Shown here in pieces: positions 36,523 to 46,301 of a DNA stretch of 64,000 nucleotides (positions are counted from its first letter, which is position 1; every line of letters starts with the position of its first letter). Made by a program: the position numbers and the translations under genes. Below the pieces are notes generated by a model, which searched no databases, was not told the origin of the DNA, and saw only the letters and a program-made list of their open reading frames with translations. The stretch covers positions 1 to 64,000 of the forward strand of contig JAJEHF010000112.1 in NCBI GenBank assembly GCA_022823865.1, written 5' to 3'. The stretch comes from Bryobacterales bacterium. GTDB lineage: Bacteria; Acidobacteriota; Terriglobia; Bryobacterales; UBA6623.

Positions 36523-39500
36523 CTATTCGCGGCGTTTCCAGTTCTCGAAGTTCCACAGCTCCGAATCCCACGCGTTCATCCGGACTCCCTCGATGTCGCT
36601 CGCGTGAGCCGAGACGGACCCGCGCTCAACCAGCGGAATGACCGAATAGCTGCGCAGCAGCAGGTCGTTCAGCGCTATCGCGAGTCCGTTTCGCTCCTCT
36701 GCGTTCACTGTGTGCTGGAGTTGTTCGTAGAGCCGGTCGTATTCCTCCGAACGATAGCGCTGTAGGTTTCCGCCCAGAAAGGAGTTGTCCGCTGCCGGAA
36801 TCTGCCCGGTGGTCCATGCGCCGAAGTAGCCTTCCGGGTCCGGCCCTGAGCTGCTGCGTGCAAACATCTGGACATCGGCGTAGAACCTGCCGACAGCGTC
36901 CGGACTGCTCGGGTCGCCACCGAAGAACACCGAAGCGTCGACATGCTTCAGTTCGGTCTGGACACCGATCTCGCCCCACCAAGCCTTGATGTGCTCCTGT
37001 GCAGCTTGGCGCACCGAGTTCGTCGATGTCTGAAACAGTATCCTCAAAGGGACGCCGTCGCGTTCCCTTGTGCCGTCTCCGTCCGAGTCCACGATTCCGG
37101 CGTCGTCAAGGATCTTGTTTGCCAGGGGGACGTTTTGGACAAGGCATTCGTCGTTGCGACCCGATGCTTGGGACGGCTGCTCGGTCCAGATGTTGCACGT
37201 CGGCCGCCCGGCGTGCTCTCCGTAGCCGGTCCGGGCCAAGGTCTCGCGGTCGATCGCCAGCGACAGAGCTCGGCCGACGACCGCATCGGTCAGGAACGGG
37301 TGCGGATTGGTCCCGCCCGCGTACTCCGAGCGGAGATCGCCGAGGCGGGCATCCGGATTGGTCTGGTTAAGTACGAGGCGCTCTACCAACGTTGAGAATG
37401 CCGATACAACGGTTCCTCCGCCTCCAGCAGAGATTGAGGCCAGAACGCGGGGCTCGACTTGGAGGTTCCACGCATAGTCTGCTTCCTTGAACTGGAGGAC
37501 CGAGCGCGCCGCGGAAGCTGCGTCACCCCCTCCCCTCAGGACGACCTCGCTGAAATACGGCTGGCCGACAGCGGCTCCGCGGTAGCTCGGGTTGAAGCGG
37601 TACTGGATCGTACCTTCGCCGCTGAAATCCGTCACGACATATGGACCGGTGCCGATGGGGCCGAGGTTCTCGGCGGAGCAACCCGCCGCCGCAGCACCCA
37701 CGCAGTCGGCGAACTGGGACGCCTGCAAGACGGGGCTCGAGGATGACACGAACGGTCCGTACGGATACGACTCCGGCCCCTTGAAAGTAACCGTGACTGT
37801 CCGCTCGTCGGCGGCATCGACCGAGGCTACATGGTCGAAGCGCCGCGTCGCGGCACACCCGCTGCCGGGTGCCGTGCAGTAGCGCCAAGTGAAGACGACG
37901 TCGTGCGCCGTGAACGGTGTGCCGTCAGACCAGACCACCCCCTCCCGGAGAGTCCAGGTAATCTGCGTGAGGTCTTCGGAGATGCCGCCGTTCTCCAGGG
38001 TAGGGATGCGCGTCGCGAGAGCGGCTACCAGCTGTGCATCCGGGTCGTACTCGGCCAACGGCTCGAGCACGAGCGACGCTGCCTCGGTGTCCTTCGTGCC
38101 TCTGGAGAGATACGGGTTCAGGATCGTCGGTGCCTGCCAGTAGAGCAGCGTCGCGGCGTCGCCGCGGCCCGCAACACCTTCACCGCCGCCCGCCGGTCCC
38201 ACCGCCGGGCCGCCCCCCGCCCCGGGCTGCCCGGGCTCGGTGCTGGTGGCCGGATAGTACCCGGAACCGACCAGGACCGGCAGGCCCTCGATGACGGCGC
38301 GCTTGGCAAGAGTCACCTTGCGCGCAGGCACGCCAGTTGAAGGTTCTCGCATTGGGTAGTAAAGGAACGCTTCGCCGAAGGCGGTGGCGGCGGCCACGAC
38401 ATTGCCGCCCCCGAACGGCTCGCTGCCCAAGGGACTGAGCTCGGAGAAACCCCGGCCTGAAGGTCGGCCGAGCGGTTCGCCGCTGAACAGCGTGCTCCCG
38501 TGCTGGTCGAGCGCGAAGACGTAGATCGGCCCACTATTCCAGCGGGGATCTGATGCTAGGGTGACCTTAGAGAAGTACCCTTGCGATTCGACTTCCCTAG
38601 CGGCGCAGCGCACGAACTCCCGCAGCTTGTCCTCGCTCGGATTGGCTTCTAGGGCGGCCGCGTTCACTTCCTCGCTGTAGCACGTCCCGGGAAGGTCCCG
38701 CAGATAGATTCCGGCCCCGACAACGGCTCGATGGCTGTCCCATTCGATTTCTACGACGTACGAGCTCTTGGGCTCGGGCTTGCCGGTAAGGAAGTTCGTG
38801 AAGGAGTAGTGCAGCCATCCGGAATCAGCGAACGTCATCACGCGGTGCAGCTCGTGAAAGTAGTCGGTCCCGAAATCGTCCACGAGCGTCTGCGACGTGC
38901 CCTCCCACGCAGGCCTTGGAGGGAACACTGCGATATGCGAGAGCGGTGCCTCGCGGGGCTGTGCGATCAGGTCGACGAAGAGATAATACGGGCCATGACG
39001 CCAGCGAGCGTCCTCGTGGAACGCCCGGCGAGCCTCCTCGGTGCCGTGTTCCTGCACGTACTGGGCAGCGCAGCGTACGAACGCTTCGATGTCCGTCCTG
39101 GTGCGGACCCCCCGAGCCGAGACGGTGTTGTCAATACAGTCCGCCCCGGCGTCGGCCGACTCGGACCCCAACCGGTATCCTGCCCCTACGATCAGCGGTA
39201 CGCCGTGCGAGACGACCCGCTTTAGGAACCCGACCTTCGGCTGGATCGCGCCAGTCATCGGATGGCGGCCCCGGTAGTAGATCAGCGCCTCGCCGAAAGC
39301 GTCCCCGACAGCGACAATGTCCCGGCCGCCGAACTGTTCCAAGGGTGTGTTCCTGCTCCCCCATTCGTGCAGCGCGTTCCCGTTGACCCGCACTCGATTG
39401 CCGGTCAGGACCTGGTTTCCAGCCAAATCCATCGCGAACACATAGACCGAGCCGTGACGCCATCGCGAGTTGCTCGTTAGGGCGCTCTTGGCAAAGTAGC

Positions 39501-40140
39501 CCTTCTCCTCGATCAGCAGCGCCGCGCATCGCGCAAATTCGCGGAGCTTCTGCTCGCTTGGCTTGGCTGCAAGCGCGGCCGCGTTCACTGCGTCGGCATC
39601 GCACGATCCGGGAAGGTCGGGCCTGTGGATGCCGGCACCGATCACTGCCCGGTCGCCGTTCCAGTCGACCTCGACGACGTACGAGCTCTTGGGCTCGTTT
39701 CTGCCAGTTTCCGGATTGTGGAACGAACTGTAGATCCAGCCCGCATCGACAATCGATAGCATGCGGTAAGTTTCCGAGAAAGGGTCGCCTCCGTAGACGT
39801 CGACCGAATTGCCCCAGGGCGTCCCTTCTCGGGAGCGATCCGGCGGGTACACGTGTGCGATGGCCAACTCGCCAGAACTCGCGACGCTGTCCACGAAGAC
39901 GTATGTGGTGCCGTGCTTCCAACGCCCTTCCTCGTTGAAAGCACGTCGCGCCTCGGCGGTGCCATGCTCCGTCAAGTACTCCGCCGCGCACCGAACGAAG
40001 GCTTGGACATCGCTGGTCGTACGCACAGCGCTTGCCACGATCCGGTGATCGCTGCAGCGGGCTGTGTCGCTCGCGGGGGCTAGTGCGGAATTCGATAGTA
40101 AGAACGCAGCGATAGTGAGTAAGCGGTAGTTTCTTGCCAC
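36523..40140 (-). CDS. Four Cache-like sensor domains fused to a family-5 solute-binding protein
   Basis: The 1,205-aa protein has a signal peptide (RLLTIAAFLLSNSALAPAS). Residues ~30-650 hold four Cache-like domains as A-B-A'-B': AFVRCAAEYLTEHGT, FARCAALLIEEKGYF, AFVRCAAQYVQEHGT and FVRCAAREVESQGYF, each followed by a RWxxGxxYVF motif. A Gly/Pro-rich linker (~650) leads to an oligopeptide-type SBP (TILNPYLSRGTKD, LREGVVWSDGTPFTAHDVVFTW, VVGRALSLAIDRE). Family-5 SBPs deliver peptides or other ligands to ABC importers; Cache domains bind small molecules outside the cell. No permease or ATPase gene is nearby. The GTG at 40140 is the only usable start. Fusion of these domains in one chain is unusual. 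Confidence 0.85.
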   Translation of the reverse strand: MARNYRLLTIAAFLLSNSALAPASDTARCSDHRIVASAVRTTSDVQAFVRCAAEYLTEHGTAEARRAFNEEGRWKHGTTYVFVDSVASSGELAIAHVYPPDRSREGTPWGNSVDVYGGDPFSETYRMLSIVDAGWIYSSFHNPETGRNEPKSSYVVEVDWNGDRAVIGAGIHRPDLPGSCDADAVNAAALAAKPSEQKLREFARCAALLIEEKGYFAKSALTSNSRWRHGSVYVFAMDLAGNQVLTGNRVRVNGNALHEWGSRNTPLEQFGGRDIVAVGDAFGEALIYYRGRHPMTGAIQPKVGFLKRVVSHGVPLIVGAGYRLGSESADAGADCIDNTVSARGVRTRTDIEAFVRCAAQYVQEHGTEEARRAFHEDARWRHGPYYLFVDLIAQPREAPLSHIAVFPPRPAWEGTSQTLVDDFGTDYFHELHRVMTFADSGWLHYSFTNFLTGKPEPKSSYVVEIEWDSHRAVVGAGIYLRDLPGTCYSEEVNAAALEANPSEDKLREFVRCAAREVESQGYFSKVTLASDPRWNSGPIYVFALDQHGSTLFSGEPLGRPSGRGFSELSPLGSEPFGGGNVVAAATAFGEAFLYYPMREPSTGVPARKVTLAKRAVIEGLPVLVGSGYYPATSTEPGQPGAGGGPAVGPAGGGEGVAGRGDAATLLYWQAPTILNPYLSRGTKDTEAASLVLEPLAEYDPDAQLVAALATRIPTLENGGISEDLTQITWTLREGVVWSDGTPFTAHDVVFTWRYCTAPGSGCAATRRFDHVASVDAADERTVTVTFKGPESYPYGPFVSSSSPVLQASQFADCVGAAAAGCSAENLGPIGTGPYVVTDFSGEGTIQYRFNPSYRGAAVGQPYFSEVVLRGGGDAASAARSVLQFKEADYAWNLQVEPRVLASISAGGGGTVVSAFSTLVERLVLNQTNPDARLGDLRSEYAGGTNPHPFLTDAVVGRALSLAIDRETLARTGYGEHAGRPTCNIWTEQPSQASGRNDECLVQNVPLANKILDDAGIVDSDGDGTRERDGVPLRILFQTSTNSVRQAAQEHIKAWWGEIGVQTELKHVDASVFFGGDPSSPDAVGRFYADVQMFARSSSGPDPEGYFGAWTTGQIPAADNSFLGGNLQRYRSEEYDRLYEQLQHTVNAEERNGLAIALNDLLLRSYSVIPLVERGSVSAHASDIEGVRMNAWDSELWNFENWKRRE

Positions 40141-40146
40141 ACAGCA

Positions 40147-40176
40147 AGGCTACATTGAGGCCCATCGAGATGTCAA
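40147..40176 (-). promoter_or_regulatory. Candidate promoter of the Cache-SBP gene
   Basis: On the minus strand, a perfect TTGACA (40176-40171) and TAGCCT (40152-40147) are 18 bases apart. Transcription would start at about 40140, the GTG start codon itself, and no Shine-Dalgarno sequence precedes it. Confidence 0.4.
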
Positions 40177-40249
40177 TATCACGCTCCAACAGGGAAGGAT
40201 TACCAGATTCATTTGGCAGTGCTAGACGAGAACCGGAGTCGCGTGAATC

Positions 40250-40522
40250 GTGAATATTTTTCCGATTGCTCTTGACATCCAGTGCATGATTTCTTGTCAT
40301 TTAAGAGTGATGCGGGAATCTAAGAAGGAGCAGAGATTCTCACGGAAATCTTTCCCCACAAACATCTCCTTGACCGATGTCATTCGCACGCTTCCGGATA
40401 ATTCCACCGCCGCGAAGTGGTTCGCCGACATCCGCTCGTCGGACAGGCCCAGACTTCGGCACATTGGTGGGTGGAGACAGGAGCTTGTGTCGAGCGTAAC
40501 TGACTGTTACACATTGGGTTAG
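40250..40522 (+). pseudogene. IS1595-type transposase N-terminal remnant
   Basis: The 90-aa ORF includes NISLTDVIRTLPDNSTAAKWF and SSDRPRLRHIGG. This lines up with the usual IS1595-family opening (ISLxxLxxxFPDExxAxxWF, then WPDGPxCPHCGG). The zinc-ribbon cysteines are lost (CPHC reads LRHI), and the DDE/N catalytic part is missing. The stretch is AT-richer than its surroundings. I could not identify terminal inverted repeats. Confidence 0.5.
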
Positions 40523-40997
40523 AGCCATCCCACGCCTAGACTTCGGATCCGGATCTCCGGGATTTCTTTCGATTAGACTTGCCACATATTTCCCTAGGTC
40601 GGGCCGCCGCATCGTTCCAACAATCCATCCTTTTCAGGAACTGAAAGCGTGCCTCTGGCTGGACTCGTTGCGATCAGAGACATCTTTAATCAAACGATGT
40701 TCCGAAGTCTGGACCTGCCTGCCCGCACTGCGGTTCTCGCACCGCCCTAGAAGGCTGCGCACATCCTTCCACGCGGTGTCACTGCCTCCCCGACAAGCGC
40801 TCATGGTGCGCGCCCCGAACGGTAATCCAGCGACATACGCATTCGGCCCTTCGATTGCGATGAGCCGACAGGCTGGTTGACTCCGCGCATCGCCGACTCG
40901 CGCCGCATGCGGCGCCGTGCCGCGAGCAGCTTCGGCCTCTGCACCCTGGACCCGCAACACGATACCGGCCTTCGCGCACGCGCTACACTCGCAGGAA
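40523..40997. other. Gap between transposase remnant and aminotransferase gene
   Basis: About 475 bases. ORFs on both strands here (70-138 aa) have shadow-like composition. TACACT at about 40,985 could be the -10 of the aminotransferase gene. Nothing else is recognised. Confidence 0.35.
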
Positions 40998-42365
40998 ATG
41001 CCTGAAGCTAGCACGATCCGGGATGTTGCGAGCATCCTGCACCCTTTCACTAATCCCGCCAGTCACGAGCGTGAAGGGGCCTTGGTCATCACTAAGGGTG
41101 ACGGAGTCTGGGTTTACGACGAAGGCGGAAGAGCCTACTTGGAGGCGGCCTCCGGGCTATGGTGCGCGTCCTTGGGATTTAACGAGCCGCGCTTGGCCGA
41201 GGCCGCGGCCAGGCAGTTCAAGACGCTGCCCTTCATGCACCTGTTCGGCTCGCGCAGCCACTCTCCGGCGATTGAACTGGCCGAGCGGATTCTGAAGCTC
41301 GCGCCGGTGCCGATGTCGAAGGTCTTCTTCGCCAATTCCGGCTCGGAGGCGGCTGACACCGTCGTCAAGATCGTCTGGTTCTTCAGCAACGCTCTCGGAC
41401 GGCCCGAGAAAAAGAAGATCATCGCCCGCCGCGACGGCTTCCACGGCTCCACGGTCGCCGCCGCGAGCCTGACCGGCATCTTCCGCAATCACCGCAAGTT
41501 CGACCTGCCGATCCCGAACGTCATCCACGCCTCGCGCCCGCACTACTATCGCGGCGGCCGTCCCGGCGAGTCCGAGGAAGCTTACGCTTCTCGCCTCGCC
41601 AGCGAGCTAGAGCAGCAGATTCTCGCCGAAGGGCCGGAGACCGTCGCGGCGATGATCGCCGAGCCCGTGATGGGTGCCGGCGGCGTGCTCGTGCCCCCGG
41701 CCGGCTACTTCGAGAAGATCCAGCACGTCACAGACAAGTACGAGATGCTGTTCATCGCCGACGAAGTGATCTGCGGTTTCGGGCGGACGGGAAGCCTGTG
41801 GGGCTCGCAGACGTTCGGCATCAAGCCTGATATCTTCACGTCCGCAAAGCAGCTCTCGGCAGCGTATGCGCCGATTTCGGCCGTGGTCGTCAATCAGCGG
41901 GTCTACGACGTGCTGCGGCAAGGCAGCGACGAGATCGGGACCTTCGCGCACGGCTTCACGTACAGCGGCCATCCCGTCAGTACGGCAGTGGCACTGGAGT
42001 GCCTCAAGATCTACGAGGAAATCGATGTGGTCGGGCGCGTCCGTCGGCTCGCCCCGAGGCTGCAGTGGGGCCTGCGGGAGCGGTACGCGGACCACCCGCT
42101 GGTCGGCGAGATTCGCGGCGTCGGGCTGATGGCGGCCGTGGAGTTGGTGCGGGACAAGTCGACTAGGCAGCCCTTCGATCCGGCACTTGGGGTCGGGATG
42201 CACTGCATGGAACGGGCCGTGGAGCGCGGCGTGATCCTTCGCGCGCTCGGGGACGCGATCGCTTTCTCGCCTCCGCTGATCGTCAACGAGGCCGAGATCG
42301 ACCTGATCTTGGATCGCTTTGGCGAGGCGCTTGCGGACACGGCCGAGTGGCTGCAGGGGCGCTAG
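40998..42365 (+). CDS. Class-III PLP-dependent aminotransferase (omega-transaminase type)
   Basis: The protein is 455 aa from the ATG of MPEASTIRDVASILHPFTN. The track's start at 40917 adds 27 residues unlike the family, and GCAGGAA precedes 40998. Fold-type-I motifs: ANSGSEAADTVVKI (PLP phosphate), RRDGFHGSTVAAASLTG, FIADEVICGFGRTG (Asp to the pyridine N), and TSAKQLSAAYAPISA with the Schiff-base Lys near residue 284. It transfers an amino group from an amine or omega-amino acid to a keto acid such as pyruvate. The exact donor cannot be read from the sequence. It is monocistronic, convergent with the M48 gene. Confidence 0.88.
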   Translation: MPEASTIRDVASILHPFTNPASHEREGALVITKGDGVWVYDEGGRAYLEAASGLWCASLGFNEPRLAEAAARQFKTLPFMHLFGSRSHSPAIELAERILKLAPVPMSKVFFANSGSEAADTVVKIVWFFSNALGRPEKKKIIARRDGFHGSTVAAASLTGIFRNHRKFDLPIPNVIHASRPHYYRGGRPGESEEAYASRLASELEQQILAEGPETVAAMIAEPVMGAGGVLVPPAGYFEKIQHVTDKYEMLFIADEVICGFGRTGSLWGSQTFGIKPDIFTSAKQLSAAYAPISAVVVNQRVYDVLRQGSDEIGTFAHGFTYSGHPVSTAVALECLKIYEEIDVVGRVRRLAPRLQWGLRERYADHPLVGEIRGVGLMAAVELVRDKSTRQPFDPALGVGMHCMERAVERGVILRALGDAIAFSPPLIVNEAEIDLILDRFGEALADTAEWLQGR

Positions 42366-42428
42366 GCTCGCACGCCGGATGTCCGAATCCGTCGACGCCA
42401 GCGCCCCGGGGCCTGCATAGGCAACCGT

Positions 42429-43466
42429 TCAAGTTACCGACCGGCGCTTGAGCTTGGGACGCTCGTCCTGATCGCTTGCCGGCGCGTCTTCGAAATCGGA
42501 GGGCAGGATCGGCTCGTCGCTTGCCTTGCGACGCAGTGTCGGCCGGCTGGGATCCTGCTCAGCTGGCTTGCGCCTCGCATGCAGCCTTGCCAAGCGTTCC
42601 TTGACGTCATCGAACTCGCTGCTGCTGACAGCGTATTCCGGCTGTTCCGGCAACAGCTGGTCGATCGTCTTCTGCACCTCTTTGATGCGGTTCTTCGTGA
42701 GCGGGTGGGAACTGAACGCCTTGGCGATCGCGTTCTTGTTCTTCTTCTGCATCGCCTTGAGCCGCTCGAAGAGCTGCACCGTCGCGGTCGGGTCATACCC
42801 CGCCTTGTACATGTACTGGACTCCGAGGAAATCGGCTTGGTGCTCAAACTCCCGCGAGAACTTCAGCATCGTCATGGGAATCGCGAAGTTGGCCGCCTGC
42901 TGGATGCCGTAGCCCGCCCAGCCGCCGATAAACAGCAGTGGGATGCTGGCGTATTGGACCAGTTGTGCCCGCGTCGCGTTGCGCGTGCCGTGGCGCGCCG
43001 CCACGTGCGCGATCTCGTGCGCCATCACGCCTGCCAGCTCGGCTTCGTCCTGCGCCAGCTCGATCAGGCCGGTGTTGACGAAGAAGTAGCCCCCCGGTAG
43101 CGCGAACGCGTTGACCTCGTCGGAATCGATCACCTTGATGGTGAACGGCACCTTGGCGTCGGAGTTGTTAACGATATTCTGCCCGATGCGGTTGACGTAC
43201 TCGGCGATCACGGGATCATCGACGATCTTGGCATTCCTCTCGACGTCGGCAGCCAGCCGCTTGCCGAGTTGGATCTCCTTGTCGAGGCCGTAGAAGTTTA
43301 CCGCCTTGCTGACGCCGCGATCCCCGATCTTGGAGACATCCTCCTTGTCGTTCTTGGGCTGGCGCTTGCTCTCTGGCTCAGGTCGGCCCACCTCGGCCGG
43401 GCAGAGGCTGGCCGCTAGCAGCAACACCGCTATGGGGAAACAAGCCTTGGATAATCTGCGTTTCAT
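42429..43466 (-). CDS. M48-family zinc metallopeptidase (BepA/Oma1-like), secreted
   Basis: The protein is 345 aa from MKRRLSKACFPIAVLLLAASLCPAE, a clear signal peptide. The track's upstream start (43670) would hide that leader and run into the divergent gene. The zinc site is HEIAHVAARH (residue ~148), with the third ligand in FSREFEHQADFLG. EVNAFALPGGYFFVNTGLI is the typical preceding block. Family members act in periplasmic protein quality control or outer-membrane assembly. The C-terminus is a charged, probably disordered tail (RPTLRRKASDEP, KLKRRS). It is divergent from the M1 peptidase gene. Confidence 0.9.
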   Translation of the reverse strand: MKRRLSKACFPIAVLLLAASLCPAEVGRPEPESKRQPKNDKEDVSKIGDRGVSKAVNFYGLDKEIQLGKRLAADVERNAKIVDDPVIAEYVNRIGQNIVNNSDAKVPFTIKVIDSDEVNAFALPGGYFFVNTGLIELAQDEAELAGVMAHEIAHVAARHGTRNATRAQLVQYASIPLLFIGGWAGYGIQQAANFAIPMTMLKFSREFEHQADFLGVQYMYKAGYDPTATVQLFERLKAMQKKNKNAIAKAFSSHPLTKNRIKEVQKTIDQLLPEQPEYAVSSSEFDDVKERLARLHARRKPAEQDPSRPTLRRKASDEPILPSDFEDAPASDQDERPKLKRRSVT

Positions 43467-43590
43467 CGTGGTCCTCGTTCTGGGCAGCTCGTCTGCCTCT
43501 TCCTGTGTCAGGTCAGACGGGCGGGGGCAATGCAGCGTTGCAGCGGCCAGACTTTTGTCGCCGGCTTTACAATGCGACTTGGGTCGGCTG

Positions 43591-46005
43591 ATGCTTCTCC
43601 GCTTGGTGACAGCGATCGTTTTGGCGGTCCTGGCGTTGGGCGCGACCGACGGTGCCGAGGACCTGCGCAAGATCCGCTCCCTCGAATTGGACCCGGAGCG
43701 CTGCTACCGCGTGCGCGACGTCTACTTGGAGCGCGAGGACGTCAAGCTCTACTTCACGGACGGACATCTGATCTTTGCCAAGCCCGTGCTGGGCAGGACG
43801 ATCGCGGCGCTGTTCCTGGCTACCTCGCAGACCGATGTCGGCGAGGTTCTGGTGATTCCGCCACTGCCGTCCGAGCGTCAGTCGATGGCGCGGTTTCTCG
43901 ACGAGACGATTCTCAACGAGAAGTTCCGCAACGCCATGATGTTCTTCACCGATGACACGCCGGCAGCGCTCGACGCGGCGATCCAGAACTCGGCCGCCTA
44001 CAGCCTCGATGCCGAGGCGGGCGCGCGCATAGCGCCCAGATGGTCCTTCGTCCTGCGCAATCTGCTCGAAGGATCGGCATTGCGGGTGCTCACGGATCTT
44101 TATTCGGAGCAGGCGTCCCAGGCGGGGTTCTTCGTCGCCGCGGTACGCGGCAACACGCTCGGGCGATTCGACGTGGTCGTGGACCACACCCTGCCAGAAC
44201 AGGTGGTGACCGGGCAGCTGGTGCGCTCCCAAGGCCGCGACTACTACGAAGTCTGGAGCCGCTTCGAAGGCCGCTCCGTGCGTTCCGGCTTGAGGCAGCG
44301 CCAGCCACAGCCTGCCCGCTTTGAGGACTATCGCATTGCGGCGCGACTCGGCGCCGACCTGCGCATGCAGGTCAAGGCCGAGGCAACGCTGGCCCTCGAA
44401 GATCCGACAGCCCGCGCGCTGAGCTTCGAGATTTCGGACAAGCTTGCGTTGAGCGCGGTGACAGTTGCCGGCGAGCCGGTCGAGTTCCTGCAGCAGTCCC
44501 AGACCGTGCCTAGGCATCGCCGTAGCGCGGACGACGCCCTCGCCGTCGTGCTGTTGCCCGACTCGCTTGCGAGCGTCGGCCGCTATCCGATCGAGTTCGA
44601 ATACGGGGGCAAGGTGGTGTCCGATGCAGGATCGGGCGTCTACTACGTTGGGGACCGCGGCAATTGGTACCCGCGCGTCGGGTGGGACTACAGCAATTTC
44701 GAATTGACGTTCCGCTACCCGGCCAACCTGGACCTCGTGGCGACCGGCGAGCGCGTCGAGCACGTCACCGACGGCGGCATGAAGACCTCGCGCTTTGTCA
44801 GCGGAAAGCCAATCCGCTTGGCTGGATTCAATCTTGGCAACTACGTGTCGGCTAGTCGAGCAGTCGAGGGGTATCGCGTCGAGGTTCGCGCGACCAAGAG
44901 TGTCGAACGGCGCTTGCAGCCGCCACGCACGCCGGTCATCATGCCGGCGCCGGTGTTGCCCGGACGCCGCCGCAGACAGGCCGCACCGCCGGTGGTGGTC
45001 CTGCCACAGCTGCCTAAAGCCGATCCCTCCGAAGACATTGAGCGGATCGCGGATGAGAGTGCCGACGCGTTCCGCTACTTCCTCGGACGCTTCGGCGAGC
45101 CGGCCATGCCGGTGACGGTAGTGTCGCCTGTGCCGGCGGGCTTCGGCCAAGGCTTCCCCGGCTTGGTCTACGCCTCCACCCTGAGCTACTTCGAGAGGGG
45201 CGACCGCCCGCTGCGAGACCTGTCCGGGAATGCGCAGCGGTTCTTTGCTGATCTCATGCGGCCGCACGAGATCGCCCATCAGTGGTGGGGCAACGTGGTG
45301 ACATCGCAGATGGATCGCGACGCTTGGATCATGGAGGGTCTGGCCACCTATTCCTCATTGCTGTGGATCGAGCAGCGCAAGGGGACCGCCGAGCGCAACG
45401 AGGCGCTCGCCGCCTTCCGGCAGAATCTCCTGCGCAGGGTGGACGGCAAGACCGTCGAGAGCGCCGGCCCGATCATACTCGGACGGCGCCTGCGGACGTC
45501 GAAGCTACCCGAGGCATACCGAGTCATCGTGTACGAGAAGGGTGCCTGGATCTTGCACATGCTGCGCGGCATCATCGGGGACGAGAGCTTCTTCGCGATG
45601 CTGCGCCAGCTCTGCGAGCAGCGCGCAGGCGAGCCGGTGACCACCGAGCAGTTTCAAGCGCTGGCCGCGAGATTCGTGCCCGACGGCTACGGCGACGCTG
45701 ATCTGCGCGACTTCTTCGATCAATGGGTCCACGGAACGGGCATCCCGCGCCTGGCGGTCGAATGGGACCAGACCGCCAGCGGCGGTCGTCATCGATTCGA
45801 GATGAGCATCACCCAGACCGGGGTTCCCGAGTATTTCCCGCTGCAGGTGCCGGTGGAGGTGCATACCTTACCGGGCCGTTCGCTGGTCAAGACTGTCAGC
45901 GTGGGGGACGGCGCGGATCCGTCAAGCGTCTCCATCGTGCTGCGGAATCCAGCCTCTCGGGTCGCGATCGACCCGCAGGCATCGCTGTTGGCAGAGAAGC
46001 CTTGA
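43591..46005 (+). CDS. M1-family metallopeptidase (aminopeptidase N-like), secreted
   Basis: The protein is 804 aa from MLLRLVTAIVLAVLALGATDGAE, a signal peptide; the track start (43306) lies inside the divergent gene. A long beta-rich N-terminal half (PERCYRVRDVYLEREDVKLYF and on) precedes the catalytic part. The zinc motif is HEIAHQWWGN (~559) with the downstream Glu in MEGLATYSS (~582), the HExxH-x18-E pattern of clan MA. YEKGAWILHMLRG is the conserved Tyr block. The GAMEN exopeptidase motif is not evident, so strict aminopeptidase activity is uncertain. A TACAAT at 43568 may be its -10 element. Confidence 0.85.
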   Translation: MLLRLVTAIVLAVLALGATDGAEDLRKIRSLELDPERCYRVRDVYLEREDVKLYFTDGHLIFAKPVLGRTIAALFLATSQTDVGEVLVIPPLPSERQSMARFLDETILNEKFRNAMMFFTDDTPAALDAAIQNSAAYSLDAEAGARIAPRWSFVLRNLLEGSALRVLTDLYSEQASQAGFFVAAVRGNTLGRFDVVVDHTLPEQVVTGQLVRSQGRDYYEVWSRFEGRSVRSGLRQRQPQPARFEDYRIAARLGADLRMQVKAEATLALEDPTARALSFEISDKLALSAVTVAGEPVEFLQQSQTVPRHRRSADDALAVVLLPDSLASVGRYPIEFEYGGKVVSDAGSGVYYVGDRGNWYPRVGWDYSNFELTFRYPANLDLVATGERVEHVTDGGMKTSRFVSGKPIRLAGFNLGNYVSASRAVEGYRVEVRATKSVERRLQPPRTPVIMPAPVLPGRRRRQAAPPVVVLPQLPKADPSEDIERIADESADAFRYFLGRFGEPAMPVTVVSPVPAGFGQGFPGLVYASTLSYFERGDRPLRDLSGNAQRFFADLMRPHEIAHQWWGNVVTSQMDRDAWIMEGLATYSSLLWIEQRKGTAERNEALAAFRQNLLRRVDGKTVESAGPIILGRRLRTSKLPEAYRVIVYEKGAWILHMLRGIIGDESFFAMLRQLCEQRAGEPVTTEQFQALAARFVPDGYGDADLRDFFDQWVHGTGIPRLAVEWDQTASGGRHRFEMSITQTGVPEYFPLQVPVEVHTLPGRSLVKTVSVGDGADPSSVSIVLRNPASRVAIDPQASLLAEKP

Positions 46006-46181
46006 CAGCGGCTTAAGTCGGGATCCGGCGACAGTGCGCTAGCTCTGCCGCCGCCAACAGCGGCGATGCGGGCGGCGGGGCAAATGGCACCCCCCACCGT
46101 CTAGCGCCAGAAAGCGAGCGCTGTGCCCGACTCACTTCGATGCTTCGACGCACGTTTGTTGTCAGGGCGCGTGTTATTGTG

Positions 46182-46301
46182 ATGAAACGTAAACTGAAGG
46201 CGCTTCCGATGCTAACAGCGTGGCGTGCCGGCAAGGAGGTTTGGAGTTGCCACAATACGCCGCGCCCAATCGATGAGGGGCGCATGCCTGATTCAACGTG
46301 A
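46182..46301 (+). CDS. Possible 39-aa leader ORF overlapping the histidine kinase
   Basis: MKRKLKALPMLTAWRAGKE continues to ...MPDST and ends in a TGA that overlaps the GTG start of the kinase (GTGA). The overlap and the GGAGG inside the ORF (near 46,235) suggest translational coupling. The peptide matches nothing known to me and could be chance. Confidence 0.25.
   Translation: MKRKLKALPMLTAWRAGKEVWSCHNTPRPIDEGRMPDST

Noticed and set aside
39131-40300. 389-aa ORF in another frame of the Cache-SBP gene
   Set aside because: Same strand but wrong frame; lacks the signal peptide and the Cache repeats.
43567-45279. 570-aa minus-strand ORF opposite the M1 peptidase
   Set aside because: Antisense shadow of a gene with an intact zinc motif.
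46030-46085. GC-rich inverted repeat (CCGCCGC/GCGGCGG) after the M1 gene as a terminator
   Set aside because: Long loop and no T-run; too weak to call.
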